Positions 1-9,478 of a DNA stretch of 64,000 nucleotides are shown piece after piece. Every line of letters starts with the position of its first letter. The first letter of the stretch is position 1. The position numbers and the translations under genes are program-made. The stretch is taken from contig CAYSWH010000004.1 in assembly GCA_964434775.1 (NCBI GenBank), positions 1-64,000 on the forward strand, given 5' to 3'. The notes below the pieces were generated by a model. The model had not been told where the DNA came from. It did no database searches and saw only the letters and a list, made by a program, of their open reading frames with translations. Source of the DNA: CAYSWH01 sp964434775 (GTDB taxonomy: Bacteria; Patescibacteriota; JACMRA01).

Positions 1-2
1 TA

Positions 3-965
3 ATTCTCTCGCAAGGAGGGGTTGTTGCTTTTCCCACGGAAACCGTATACGGCTTGGGTGCTGACGCTACTAGTAAAAAAGCGGTGGAAAGAGTTTTTGA
101 AATTAAAGACAGACCCAAGGACAACCCGCTAATTTGTCATTTTTATTCACTGGAACAAATTCTAGAATACATTAATAAAATAAATGACTCCTCCGTTTAT
201 TTGATAAATAATTTTACTCCCGGACCACTTAGTTTACTTCTAAATTTAAAAGAAAATTCTCCTATTTTACCTGCCACCAGAGGAAAAGAGACCGTCATCG
301 CCAGAATTCCCGGTAATCCGCTTACTCTAAAATTAATAAAAACTTTAGACAAGCCTATAGTAGGGCCTTCAGCCAATACTTCGGGCAGGATGAGTGGCAC
401 AAATCCGGAAATGATTGAAAAAGACCTTGGAAGCAAAATAGACGGAGTTTTGAACGGCGGACAATGTAATTACGGCTTGGAGTCTACGATTGTTGATGCA
501 AGAGAAGAAGGGGTAATAAAAATCCTAAGACCTGGAAAAATAGGCTCAACTGAACTGTCGAAAATTTTTTCCAAAAAATCAAAGGTGACACCAAAAATCA
601 TCAAATCATATACTCTAAAGAATAAAGAAGTTACTCCCGGATCTAAATACAGGCACTATTCTCCAAAAACGCAGTTACTTTTGTCCAGTGCTTATAACAT
701 CAACCGAAAAGAACATACCAAAAAAATTGCCGTCTTAGGTTTTAGTGAAGACCTTAAAAAAATTAAAAAGAACAAATTTATTATTCAGATAGATCTGGGA
801 AGCGCACTTAATCTAGAGATGGTAGCCCAAAAACTCTATTATAATTTATTTATCTTAGATCGATACGATTTGGAGAGTGCTTTCCTCATCTTTCCAGAGC
901 TTCCGGAAAGCGACTTGGCCGAGGCAATAAAAAACAGATTAGAAAAAATCTTAAGTAAAAATTGA
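3..965 (+). CDS. tsaC: Threonylcarbamoyl-AMP synthase, Sua5/YrdC type (5' end outside window)
   Basis: The reading frame is open from base 3, so the gene begins before the window; the TTG at 54 is internal. The first visible residues contain GVVAFPTETVYGLGADA, the YrdC nucleotide/threonine-binding signature. GPSANTSG and the LESTIVD stretch follow, as in the family. After about residue 190 comes a C-terminal Sua5 domain with the conserved PGSKYRHYSP segment, so this is the long Sua5 form rather than short TsaC. Family role: makes threonylcarbamoyl-AMP from threonine, bicarbonate and ATP for t6A37 of ANN-decoding tRNAs. Its partner enzyme TsaD lies in this window at 38754-39923, but not in the same operon. 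It stops with TGA, evidence that TGA is a stop codon here. Confidence 0.93.
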   Translation: MLSQGGVVAFPTETVYGLGADATSKKAVERVFEIKDRPKDNPLICHFYSLEQILEYINKINDSSVYLINNFTPGPLSLLLNLKENSPILPATRGKETVIARIPGNPLTLKLIKTLDKPIVGPSANTSGRMSGTNPEMIEKDLGSKIDGVLNGGQCNYGLESTIVDAREEGVIKILRPGKIGSTELSKIFSKKSKVTPKIIKSYTLKNKEVTPGSKYRHYSPKTQLLLSSAYNINRKEHTKKIAVLGFSEDLKKIKKNKFIIQIDLGSALNLEMVAQKLYYNLFILDRYDLESAFLIFPELPESDLAEAIKNRLEKILSKN

Positions 966-976
966 CTGAAAACATC

Positions 977-1005
977 TTGACCAGTCACTAAAATTTTAAT
1001 ACTTT
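977..1005 (+). promoter_or_regulatory. Sigma-70-type promoter
   Basis: TTGACC (977-982), a 17-base spacer and TACTTT (1000-1005) precede the ATG at 1018 by only 12 bases. The transcript would start roughly 5 bases before the start codon and have almost no leader. No Shine-Dalgarno sequence is present. Confidence 0.5.
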
Positions 1006-1017
1006 TGGGTAACCGAT

Positions 1018-3366
1018 ATGACAAAAAAAATTGAATTTCAAACGATAAGAAGAAATATAAAAGAATTAAGGGAAAAGGTTAATAAAAACAAAAAAATCTA
1101 CCTTATAAATCTTATACCGCTTGTATTAAGCTTAATATATTTATATCCTTTCGACGGAAAATTTTACTATTTTTGGGATCAATCAATTCTGTTAAGTGAT
1201 AAATCTTCTTTTTGGGACGGTTTTTATATTTTTCAGGAGAGAAACGGCCTTGGAAACTTAGGTTATTACATAATTTTCTCGTTTTATTCTATTTTTAATT
1301 TGTTATTTTCTCCCTTACTCGGGTGGTATCTACAAACAATATCTATAGTTACAGTTGCCTTTTGGGGTATTTTTCTTTTAACTTCAGAAATTGAAAGAAT
1401 CGCTAAAAATTACTGGAACAAAGATGGGGGACCGGAAAAGAAAAAAGACAAAACCGCTGGATTAAACTTCAAGTTGGAAGATACAATAAAAAAATATATA
1501 CCTTTATTAATATCTAATAATTACAGTACAATTCTAAAAATTCTTTTGGCCACCTTTTACGTTGTAAATCTCGACACCCAGTTAAATGTTTTCCGTCTTC
1601 AATTAGCTCAAAATTTCTTTTGGAGCTTTATCCCTTTATGTTCTTTTTTACTAATGAGAATATTACAAAAGAGGAATTATTTGAGTTGGGTTGGATATGG
1701 CTTAAGCCTACTCTTTTTATTCATTTCCTTTTCTCACCCTTCTCAAACCTTGAATTACTTTTTTGTAAGTGGAGTATTTGTTCTACTACTTATTATTTTT
1801 TCCAAAATTAAATGGGAGAGGTTAATATATGTTTCTGTTTTAAATGGCCTTATTTTTTTACCTATTTTTATCCAAATGGTTACTTCCTATAATAACATTT
1901 CAGAATCGATATACACTTCTGGTAATTTTAGCGAGTGGGAAGTTGTACGTGAATGGTTTTCCGGTCAGAGTGACCGATTTAAAACACACAATATTCTTAG
2001 TTATAATTTTTCTACTGAGGCATTTAACCCCATCTATAGCATACCCTGGCCTGATTTTATAATTGCTGAACAAAATAGAACTCACAACAATTTAAGCGGT
2101 AATCCGATTTATTATTTCAATTTAAGTTTGCTGGTACTTTTAGTCACTTCTCTTTTCGGTTACAATCTCTTACGCTTTAAAAGATATTTATTTGTTTCTT
2201 ATTTCTGGTTCCTGTTTATTTTTTCAGTGGCCTTCATGGGTATGTTTGAGGGTGTTTTTAATTCTCTCTTCAACTACCTGGTAAAGATTGTACCTCAAAT
2301 ATTTATGTTTTACCGATTTTTGGATCAGAAATTTGGTAGCGTTTTCTATCTTTTTCTAATTACCTTACTGTTTGTAACAGTTATTACCCAAAAAAATAAG
2401 ACCGTTAAAATTTTCTATACCTCGTGGATAGCCTTAATCGTGTTTGTAACTTTTCTTAACTTTTCTGTAGTCAGACCCTACAGCTCACCCAACAACAGAG
2501 CATATATACCTGAAGAATACCCGCAAACATGTGAGAAGATTAAAGAAAATTCGTTTAGAACTTTAAAATTCCCATACAGTAAAGACTATCTAAACACTGT
2601 TCGTTTAGACGATCAAACCAGAATAATCAGTAATGACTTCTTTTTAGCCAATTGCAATCACCCTATTATTTCCGTAAGAACCAATGGCTTACAAGAAGAA
2701 AAAGAATGGAGGCTAATGTACAAAAATTTAATATCAAATCCCGAAAAATTTTTGGATAATCTTCAGGAGTATTCAATCGATAGTCTCTTAGTGGAAAAAC
2801 ATTTTATTCCCAATCACCGATTTTATGATGTGGGCTCCGAGCAAGAAAAGAATTATTTGATAAAACAGATTGAAAACAATTATCAAGAAAAAGTTATTCT
2901 GGATAATCAATATTTTACCATATATAAATTTGCAGATGCGTCCCCCCTGTCTTTAGTCGGCAATGATAAGAATGAAGAAAGGATAGACTACCAAAGAATT
3001 AGTCCCACTTTATACAAATTAAATATTGACAATTTTAACCAAGATTCCAAGCTGCTATTCAAATTTGACTTTAATCGGAACTGGGCACTATCAACCAACT
3101 ATTCTCCAATAGGCATTAATTCCGTAAATCTTTTTCCTCAAGAAGAATACGACCAGTCATTTAACTCATGGAAACTCAATTACAAGAGCATTGCCAGTAA
3201 CTGCGAGCCTCGTTTTTGTAAAAAAAATGATGACGGAAGTTTGGACCTGAACTTAACTTTGTTCCTTAATACTCAGAGATACTTTGAGATTGCCGGTATC
3301 TTATCTCCGATTTTTATATTAACAACTTATATTGTTATTTTTATACGTGAAAGAAAAATGCTGTAA
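1018..3366 (+). CDS. Large polytopic membrane protein, possibly GT-C-like
   Basis: A 782-residue protein with a basic cytoplasmic N-terminus and about ten hydrophobic segments spread over residues 25-480. A roughly 250-residue soluble, presumably extracytoplasmic, region follows, then a last membrane helix at about 755-775. The first external loop contains YFWDQS; an acidic residue there is typical of GT-C glycosyltransferases using lipid-linked donors. The overall plan (helices, long outer domain, last helix) recalls AftD/DUF3367-type proteins, but I cannot assign it by motif. It is followed after one base by another giant envelope protein (3368-5992), suggesting co-transcription and a shared surface role. 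Function otherwise unknown. Confidence 0.75.
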   Translation: MTKKIEFQTIRRNIKELREKVNKNKKIYLINLIPLVLSLIYLYPFDGKFYYFWDQSILLSDKSSFWDGFYIFQERNGLGNLGYYIIFSFYSIFNLLFSPLLGWYLQTISIVTVAFWGIFLLTSEIERIAKNYWNKDGGPEKKKDKTAGLNFKLEDTIKKYIPLLISNNYSTILKILLATFYVVNLDTQLNVFRLQLAQNFFWSFIPLCSFLLMRILQKRNYLSWVGYGLSLLFLFISFSHPSQTLNYFFVSGVFVLLLIIFSKIKWERLIYVSVLNGLIFLPIFIQMVTSYNNISESIYTSGNFSEWEVVREWFSGQSDRFKTHNILSYNFSTEAFNPIYSIPWPDFIIAEQNRTHNNLSGNPIYYFNLSLLVLLVTSLFGYNLLRFKRYLFVSYFWFLFIFSVAFMGMFEGVFNSLFNYLVKIVPQIFMFYRFLDQKFGSVFYLFLITLLFVTVITQKNKTVKIFYTSWIALIVFVTFLNFSVVRPYSSPNNRAYIPEEYPQTCEKIKENSFRTLKFPYSKDYLNTVRLDDQTRIISNDFFLANCNHPIISVRTNGLQEEKEWRLMYKNLISNPEKFLDNLQEYSIDSLLVEKHFIPNHRFYDVGSEQEKNYLIKQIENNYQEKVILDNQYFTIYKFADASPLSLVGNDKNEERIDYQRISPTLYKLNIDNFNQDSKLLFKFDFNRNWALSTNYSPIGINSVNLFPQEEYDQSFNSWKLNYKSIASNCEPRFCKKNDDGSLDLNLTLFLNTQRYFEIAGILSPIFILTTYIVIFIRERKML

Positions 3367-3367
3367 T

Positions 3368-5992
3368 ATGAAGGACTTTAAGAAGAATATTCGATATTTG
3401 CTGATTTTTTTGCTACTTGCATCATATTTTTTCTTTGTGTATTTCATTTATTTTATAATACCCGGATTCTTTTCTAGCCCGAACCCACCTATTGTGTACT
3501 ATCATAACAAGGTTGATAATTTATACTATAACCCTGATAAAATCAGTTACCCTTTGATTAATAATTCCGGAGGCACTCTTAACCTGAATATTGATAAAGA
3601 AGATAAAGATTCTTTGAAATTTCTTGATGATTTTAGCAATAATCAATACATCTTCCCCTTGTATGAAGAAAGAAAAAGAGATTATTTGCAAGAAGGTACA
3701 ACTCTTAAAAACTTCTTTTTTGAAATAATTGATAAACCGACTGACAATTATACTCTCAACAAGTATTTATCTGACGAGACTAAGCTGATAATAACTTACG
3801 ACCAAGAGGAAGGTCGTTTTGAGTTTTCGGTCCCGGAAGTCGTTATCGCAATCGCCGAGAAAAAATTTGTTTTAGACCGGGTTTTAATTGCCAAAACTGA
3901 TAAAATAAATGAAGGGGAGATACTAAACCTGACAGTACCTAGATTTGGTAACAACTCCCAAATTATAATTGATCCGAAAACTTATAAGGTTGAGAAGTTC
4001 ATTTCCTGGGGGGATTTAAAATCTTCAAAAATATATTTTTATGAGTATTCTTCCAGAAACCAGCTGGAAAAAGAAGAATTTAATTATTTTTTGGATCAAA
4101 GCCCCTGCTTTCCGGGTGAAGAAACAAGGAAGAGGGCAAACCACCAATTTATTGAAAACAGTTTTTTGTTTGAGACAAAAAAGGATAAAAATTGTCATGT
4201 TCTGGAAAAGGAATATAACTTCAAAAACAATACATTATATAAAATAGAATATGACTACAATAAAAAGATTAAGGATAAAATAGTTTTTAGCTTTTTTTTG
4301 GAAAAGAAGTTTCCCTCACAAGAGGATAAGTATATCAAGCTGACTTCTGAAAACAAGATAGCGAAAAATATAAATGAGTGGAATAATGATTTTTTTTATT
4401 ATGATAATTATTTTGAAAATGCTTTCAAATTTACCTTCTTGATGCAAACCCCTAAGATTGATTCAAGAACAGAAGCTTTAGCAATTAGGAACCTATCCTT
4501 GTCCGAATATAATTTTGTTAGAACCTCAGGACTATTTTTGGAATCAGGAATAAATAACAAAGAAGTTGTTGAATACTCCAAAACAATAACTTTTCCTGAG
4601 ATTAATAAGGGTAGCAATGAAATTTATTATATCAACGAAAGTGAAGATCAGGGGCATGTCAATTTCCAGGAAACTGATGAAATAAACGATTATAACGTTT
4701 GCTCGCAACCTCTTTCCTTATGGGGTGATTCAAAACCGGAAATTGTGACTTTAGATTCTGAGAATCAAAACAAAGGTTTAAAAATCCCTTTTTCTCCAAA
4801 TGTTATTTGTGCTGGAGCCCACCTCAAAGGAGATTATGAAGAAAATTATGACTATAAGTTAAGCCTTCGTGTCAAACCTGTAAAAGTGTCTGAAGTAAAC
4901 ATCTTTTTGGAAGGTAAATACGGAATTCCTATAAACGGAATGATTGACTTATCATCTGCAAAGGACAATGAGTGGCAAACCATTGAAATTCCTGTGGAAA
5001 ATATCGGTAGTTTCAACGACTCTTTGTTGGTCAAAATACTCGTTACAACAGGGGAAAGAGATGGATACGTATTGATAGATGATGTAAAAACGGAGAAAAC
5101 TGTCACAAGAGAAGAAGCGACTTCCTATTTCCTTAATAGTCAATTAAATGATTTAAAAAATTCTCCGGAATTAACGACCTCTCAGGAAAAGATAAAAAAT
5201 GAATCTGATAAAACTATATGGAACAATCAGATTACTAGCTCTAGCCCACATTTAATAGTGGAAATTCCCGAATCTACCTATAAATATTGGGACCTTTCGA
5301 AAGAAATCAAAGACAATTCAAGCGATTTCTTTTCTGTAACTAATAGCAGATTATTCTATCTTAATTTGGAAAAAAAATGTAATGAGTTAAGCTCGTGTCA
5401 AAAAAACAATTCGGACTATTCTCTTAATTTAAAATACGAGTATGCGTTCAGCAAATTCAACACAAATGAAAATAAATTTCTTCTTGCAATCACCCCCCTT
5501 TTAATTGGGATAGTAACCATGTTAGGCTTGAAACTGATCGCCCCTATCAAGATGAAACTTGAGAAAATTAAGAAGTATTTGGCTGATTTCTTTATTAAGA
5601 ACAAAGGTTTTATTCAAAAGGTCTATAGTTATATTTATCACAAATACTATAATCTCGGTCTAAAACAAAGACTGATACTACTCACCTTTTGGACAGTCGC
5701 AGCCACAACCTTAGTATTATTTGACCGTCAAAACCTTCTCAGACCAACAGCAGTTGCTTCCTTTATTTTTTTGACTGCACTTTTTAATCTTAATGAAAAA
5801 TGGTTAATTATTTTAGCAGCAATATTTTTCTCTCTGATTCCATTTGTCGAACTTTTACTTAACCCCATCTGGACTTCCAGATTCGGTACATATGGCCTAT
5901 ACCTGATAATTTTGGTGCTTTTCCTTAAGCTTTGGAAATATACTTTGAACAACTATGCCAAAGACAAAAAGAGTAGTTCTAAAAAATTGTAA
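3368..5992 (+). CDS. Giant membrane-anchored surface protein with carbohydrate-binding-like domain
   Basis: The ATG at 3368 is chosen because it lies one base after the upstream stop; an in-frame TTG at 3332 would overlap that gene. The 874-residue product has one N-terminal membrane helix (about 8-35), a very long outer region, and five or so helices near the C-terminus (after about 690), ending in a Lys/Ser-rich tail. Residues around 450-580 read like a jelly-roll carbohydrate-binding module: alternating strands, a WQTIEIPV strand and a terminal GYVLIDDV strand, as in CBM/galactose-binding folds. That is a pattern judgement, not a search result. It probably acts with the preceding GT-C-like protein in making or displaying a surface polymer. 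No catalytic motif seen. Confidence 0.75.
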   Translation: MKDFKKNIRYLLIFLLLASYFFFVYFIYFIIPGFFSSPNPPIVYYHNKVDNLYYNPDKISYPLINNSGGTLNLNIDKEDKDSLKFLDDFSNNQYIFPLYEERKRDYLQEGTTLKNFFFEIIDKPTDNYTLNKYLSDETKLIITYDQEEGRFEFSVPEVVIAIAEKKFVLDRVLIAKTDKINEGEILNLTVPRFGNNSQIIIDPKTYKVEKFISWGDLKSSKIYFYEYSSRNQLEKEEFNYFLDQSPCFPGEETRKRANHQFIENSFLFETKKDKNCHVLEKEYNFKNNTLYKIEYDYNKKIKDKIVFSFFLEKKFPSQEDKYIKLTSENKIAKNINEWNNDFFYYDNYFENAFKFTFLMQTPKIDSRTEALAIRNLSLSEYNFVRTSGLFLESGINNKEVVEYSKTITFPEINKGSNEIYYINESEDQGHVNFQETDEINDYNVCSQPLSLWGDSKPEIVTLDSENQNKGLKIPFSPNVICAGAHLKGDYEENYDYKLSLRVKPVKVSEVNIFLEGKYGIPINGMIDLSSAKDNEWQTIEIPVENIGSFNDSLLVKILVTTGERDGYVLIDDVKTEKTVTREEATSYFLNSQLNDLKNSPELTTSQEKIKNESDKTIWNNQITSSSPHLIVEIPESTYKYWDLSKEIKDNSSDFFSVTNSRLFYLNLEKKCNELSSCQKNNSDYSLNLKYEYAFSKFNTNENKFLLAITPLLIGIVTMLGLKLIAPIKMKLEKIKKYLADFFIKNKGFIQKVYSYIYHKYYNLGLKQRLILLTFWTVAATTLVLFDRQNLLRPTAVASFIFLTALFNLNEKWLIILAAIFFSLIPFVELLLNPIWTSRFGTYGLYLIILVLFLKLWKYTLNNYAKDKKSSSKKL

Positions 5993-6059
5993 ACTAAAAT
6001 ACAATATTACTTCAAAATAGCAAAACTACTTAAAAAATCCTTATCCAATAGCAATTTTT

Positions 6060-7553
6060 TTATTCTTCTAAGTCTGTTATTTCTTCGCTATTTATAGACG
6101 GTTTTTTTGAAAGTTCTCGAGCGGTTTCTTTCCAATTCGCTTGGTTTAAAATTAACTTTTCTAATTCCGGAGAAGCTTTCTCAGTTAATTTATTAGAATT
6201 ATCAGAAGCCATCATATCATACACAATAGAAAAATCAAGCTTGTCTAACTTTTTTTCCTCAGCTTTCTGCAAGCAAGTATCTTTATGAATCTGGCAAGAT
6301 TCGCCGATATCCGACCACTCTTCCAAATTTTTATCGTAGTTAAATGAGAAATTAAGATTCACTACTGCTCCACTGGTAACCGTTTGATCAAACTGCTGAT
6401 CAAAAATAAAGTTCCCCAAGGAATAGACAATTAATCTACCTTCGTAGACTTCCGTGTTTTGCACGGAGTGTGTATGACCGCCAATCACAGCGTCAGCCCC
6501 TAAATCAATCATCTGTCGAAAATAAGAAGTTTGATAATCATCTGCCTGTAAACGATATTCAGCGCCTTGATGCGGCATTACAACTGTTGGAAAGTATCGG
6601 GCATACTTGCTTATTTCAGCCAATTCATTATCCAAAGGAAGCTTCATTACGTTATGGTACCCACATAAGGCCACGGGAACAAAATACTCCTCGTCCAATG
6701 CTTCTTCATTCCCGGCTTTTTCAATTACCGACAAGCCTTCAAATTCAGGCCTACCTTTGAAACTAACCACCTCACAAATATCTTCCGTTGAAGAGTTTTC
6801 ATAATGTCCAAAATACTGAAAATTATGTTTATCCAGATTTTTTTTGGTTTGCAAATAACCTTCAACTTCCTCCATATTATTTGTGTGATTATTAGCGAGA
6901 GAAAAAGCATCAAACCACTTTCTCGCCTCAGGTAAATATTCCGGCAAACAATTAAATTTCAAAAGGCTCTCTTGCTGCCAAGAGGGGATGATCTCTGAGG
7001 TTACCGGACATTCTAAATTTGCAATCCAAGCGTCGTATTTCTCTCTTTCAAATGAGTTCAAGCCGGAAAACGGATATGCATATTGAAGCTCTGAAGCAAT
7101 AGACCAATCATTGATATACCTACCCCAAAAGACATCTCCAAAAAAGAGGGTGTTCAGAGAGATATGTGAAGGTTTTTGAATTTCTTCTTTAGGTTCCTGA
7201 ATTGCTTCATCATTATTGGTAGGCATTTCAGAATTAACCGAGACCCCTTCAACCTCGGATTTTTCTTGTTCGGTAAAAAATTCTTGCCTAAAATTTAAGG
7301 CAATAACCAATACCAAAGTAGCTGTGATGACACCACTAACTACCAGCAAACTCCAAAAATTAGCTTTAGACTTACTACCCCCTACTGATTCGTTGAATCT
7401 TAATTCAACTTGCGAACCCGGCGGGTGAGTAAAATCTTGATAATTATTTGGTTGAGTTCTGTAAGGTCTATATTGATTACCTTGATCTTGAGGATGAGGC
7501 TGCGGAGAAAATTCCTCTCGATGGCCGAAATTAGATTTATAATTCTGCTGCAT
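6060..7553 (-). CDS. CapA-family (PGA_cap) metallophosphatase-like protein, membrane anchored
   Basis: A 497-residue protein. Residues 1-65 are a polar, Gln/Pro-rich cytoplasmic segment, then one membrane helix (about 68-88), a linker rich in Glu, and a CapA domain. Diagnostic motifs are FFGDVFWGR near the domain start, ANLECPVT, SLANNHTNN, VVMPHQGAEY, AVIGGHTHSVQ and YSLGNFIFDQ. These are the metal-ligand motifs of the calcineurin-like CapA/PgsA family, which is linked to poly-gamma-glutamate capsule formation or cell-wall processing. No pgsB/pgsC partners are in the window, so a capsule role is not implied; an envelope phosphoesterase is safer. It converges on the surface protein at 3368-5992 with a 67-base gap. 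Confidence 0.88.
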   Translation of the reverse strand: MQQNYKSNFGHREEFSPQPHPQDQGNQYRPYRTQPNNYQDFTHPPGSQVELRFNESVGGSKSKANFWSLLVVSGVITATLVLVIALNFRQEFFTEQEKSEVEGVSVNSEMPTNNDEAIQEPKEEIQKPSHISLNTLFFGDVFWGRYINDWSIASELQYAYPFSGLNSFEREKYDAWIANLECPVTSEIIPSWQQESLLKFNCLPEYLPEARKWFDAFSLANNHTNNMEEVEGYLQTKKNLDKHNFQYFGHYENSSTEDICEVVSFKGRPEFEGLSVIEKAGNEEALDEEYFVPVALCGYHNVMKLPLDNELAEISKYARYFPTVVMPHQGAEYRLQADDYQTSYFRQMIDLGADAVIGGHTHSVQNTEVYEGRLIVYSLGNFIFDQQFDQTVTSGAVVNLNFSFNYDKNLEEWSDIGESCQIHKDTCLQKAEEKKLDKLDFSIVYDMMASDNSNKLTEKASPELEKLILNQANWKETARELSKKPSINSEEITDLEE

Positions 7554-7650
7554 ACTTTCTTTATGTTTTACTTTTCATTAGTCAATAGATTGTTCATTAG
7601 TATAATCCAAATCTTTAGCTTTGTAAATACTAAAAGAAAAATACTTGATC

Positions 7651-7679
7651 TCGACAGAGATAATTATCTGAAATATACT
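7651..7679 (+). promoter_or_regulatory. Promoter for leaderless gene
   Basis: TCGACA (7651-7656), a 17-base spacer and TATACT (7674-7679) are followed after eight bases by the ATG at 7688. The predicted transcription start falls at the start codon and no ribosome-binding site is visible. Confidence 0.55.
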
Positions 7680-7687
7680 ATAAATTG

Positions 7688-8062
7688 ATGGAGCAAATTA
7701 AGCAAAGTCAAAAAAAAGAAAAAATATTTCTCTGGCAAATAGGGGTAGTGGTTTTGTCTATTCTAATGTATCTTGCAGTAAAAATGTCTAGCCCGGAATA
7801 TGCAAACCTACTAATTTCTCCCATACTTGCTTCCGTGTATTTTTTGATAATTAAGTTAATTTACAATCATTTAAAACTATCCTGGATTTTAGCCGGTACT
7901 ATAACTATAGTATTCACTACCGACTATCTGATTCCTTTGATTTTTTTGGATAGTTTTGGCATGGAATATTTAATTGTGCTTATCAAAAACACGCCGATAA
8001 TTCTAATTATTAGTGTAATCGAGGTAATCGCCGAAGAAGAACTGGAAATTTGGGAATCTTAG
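7688..8062 (+). CDS. Small membrane protein of unknown function
   Basis: A 124-residue protein starting at ATG 7688 (the overlapping TTG at 7685 is less likely). After a short charged N-terminus (about 1-14) it has four hydrophobic segments at roughly 15-33, 38-58, 62-82 and 90-112, and an acidic tail rich in Glu. No family recognised. The start codon sits at the predicted transcription start of the promoter at 7651-7679. It is followed by another independently promoted envelope gene. The four-helix layout would suit a small channel, sensor or accessory protein, but nothing in the sequence decides. Confidence 0.65.
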   Translation: MEQIKQSQKKEKIFLWQIGVVVLSILMYLAVKMSSPEYANLLISPILASVYFLIIKLIYNHLKLSWILAGTITIVFTTDYLIPLIFLDSFGMEYLIVLIKNTPIILIISVIEVIAEEELEIWES

Positions 8063-8083
8063 ATTAATTCATAAATGGTTATT

Positions 8084-8112
8084 TTGACAAGCAACTTCAT
8101 TTTTTTTACAAA
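8084..8112 (+). promoter_or_regulatory. Promoter for leaderless gene
   Basis: TTGACA (8084-8089), a 17-base spacer and TACAAA (8107-8112) end six bases before the ATG at 8119. The arrangement predicts a transcript starting at or very near the A of the start codon. Confidence 0.6.
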
Positions 8113-8118
8113 CAAATT

Positions 8119-9027
8119 ATGAATCCGATAAATTCCATAAAAAACAAAGTTATCCTTGCATTTTTGATCTTATCCACGCTAATTATATTCGCCGGCCTAC
8201 TTTTTCAGGCGTCATTTTTTTTTGATAGTTATCAGTCAAGAAACACATTAGTTCCAGACAAAGATAAATATGACCCAGTTTATGTAGGAAAAGACTATGA
8301 AAAAACATACAATTCTGATAATTTTATAGTCAGGGAAACTCTAATCACAGAAAGCAACGACAGGAGTGACATCTACCCTTCAAATTTTAATTTAAACAGT
8401 CGTTATCAACTTCAAGAACTGGAAGATAAAGAGTTTATGTGCGAATGGTCACCAAAAGAAGTCCGTAATTACGAATGGATAGAATCCATCTGTTTTCCTG
8501 AAAGTGATAATCAAGAGGGTTATGCTGTAATTAAAAAAGAATCTCAATCTTCAGAGTTTCAAAAATATCAGATATTAAAAAACCCTTATCAAGATCCGAC
8601 CGTACTTTGGGAACAAGACTTGCAGAAAGAAATTGGAGAGCCGATTAACGCAATTCTGACTAACGATAATAATCTAATAGTAGCCTGGAGCAAAAGCTTT
8701 TCCGCAAATGCCAGGGAAGACAAAACCAAAAACACCGAAGAGTCTATTGTAATCAACGGCCGGGATGTTAGAGAAGTGAGGAATCTGCAAGCTGCTTTCA
8801 ATCCATTTATTGTAGACAATAAAATTGCTTATTTTGCTCGAAAAGCAGATGAGCTTGTTTTGATTTTTGATAACCGAGAAATACCTTTAAAATACGATAT
8901 CATAGCCCACTACGGCTGCTGTCCCGACGGTTTGTATAACCCGATTTACACAGATAGAGCTATTGATGTATTTGCCTATCAAGAAAACCTGGGCTGGTAT
9001 CATGTTCAAATCGGATACTTGGAGTAA
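8119..9027 (+). CDS. Exported or membrane-anchored protein of unknown function
   Basis: A 302-residue protein with an N-terminal hydrophobic helix at about 12-33, which acts as a signal anchor or an uncleaved signal, followed by a soluble domain. The outer part contains a few cysteines (one in EFMCEW, one in SICFPE, a pair in GCCPDG) that could form disulfides. Short repeated strand-like segments (VIKKESQSS, NLIVAWSKSF, KIAYFARKAD) suggest a beta-propeller-like fold, as an inference only. It has its own promoter directly upstream and is followed by a 450-base gene-free stretch holding a repeat element. No family recognised. Confidence 0.65.
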   Translation: MNPINSIKNKVILAFLILSTLIIFAGLLFQASFFFDSYQSRNTLVPDKDKYDPVYVGKDYEKTYNSDNFIVRETLITESNDRSDIYPSNFNLNSRYQLQELEDKEFMCEWSPKEVRNYEWIESICFPESDNQEGYAVIKKESQSSEFQKYQILKNPYQDPTVLWEQDLQKEIGEPINAILTNDNNLIVAWSKSFSANAREDKTKNTEESIVINGRDVREVRNLQAAFNPFIVDNKIAYFARKADELVLIFDNREIPLKYDIIAHYGCCPDGLYNPIYTDRAIDVFAYQENLGWYHVQIGYLE

Positions 9028-9141
9028 TTCTGATGCCTCTGTAAGTAGTAAAAAAACCGGAATAAGGAAATTTAAGAGGCTAACAATAATACTTCAAAAG
9101 AATAGAGAGTTCAATAAACACACTTAATTTTAATTGGCATT

Positions 9142-9337
9142 TATAGCCACCCCCCTTTAAACCTGGACATTCCCAAATTTTTCTCCGTCACTTGCTAACT
9201 GGTCATCCTGAGTTTACCATACAGCCATCCTGAAAAGTCGACGTCATCCTGAATTTATTTCAGGATCTATCTTCGAAGGGATTCCGAAACAAGTTCGCCG
9301 TGACAAGTCTGTATAGACTATTTTCGGATCGACTATA
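9142..9337 (+). mobile_element. MITE-like intergenic repeat, copy A
   Basis: 196 bp bounded by TATAGC on the left and GACTATA on the right, so the ends form a short inverted repeat (TATAGC/TATAGTC) with TA at both borders. Near the middle is a perfect hairpin, ATCCTGAA...TTCAGGAT (9246-9266), preceded by two further copies of a (G)(T)CATCCTGA unit. It aligns along its whole length with inverted copy B (21237-21436) and with shorter copy C (46984-47142). It has no coding capacity. The rest of the 9028-9478 gap holds only a palindrome. Confidence 0.8.
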
Positions 9338-9421
9338 CTACAACTTCTTATTACGGATCAATACTGGCCGATTAATTGGATTGCAGACTTTCAACTCAGA
9401 CTGATAAGCTAATAATTTCCG

Positions 9422-9437
9422 ATTAAACCGGTTTAAT
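9422..9437. repeat. 16-bp perfect palindrome
   Basis: ATTAAACCGGTTTAAT reads the same on both strands. It lies about 40 bases beyond the stop codon of the minus-strand aldehyde dehydrogenase gene. It lacks a loop and a U-run, so it is a poor terminator; a protein-binding site is possible. Confidence 0.5.
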
Positions 9438-9478
9438 TTGCTTTTATTCTTTGGGTATAATTAAGAACTCAGGTTTGA

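Noticed and set aside
197..436. Antisense open frames inside recognised genes (many, for example this one within the Sua5 gene)
   Set aside because: They lie opposite well-supported proteins, have no ribosome-binding site or motifs, and follow from codon bias.
6060..7553. Poly-gamma-glutamate capsule synthesis
   Set aside because: Only the CapA-like phosphatase is present; no ligase or transport partner is in the window.
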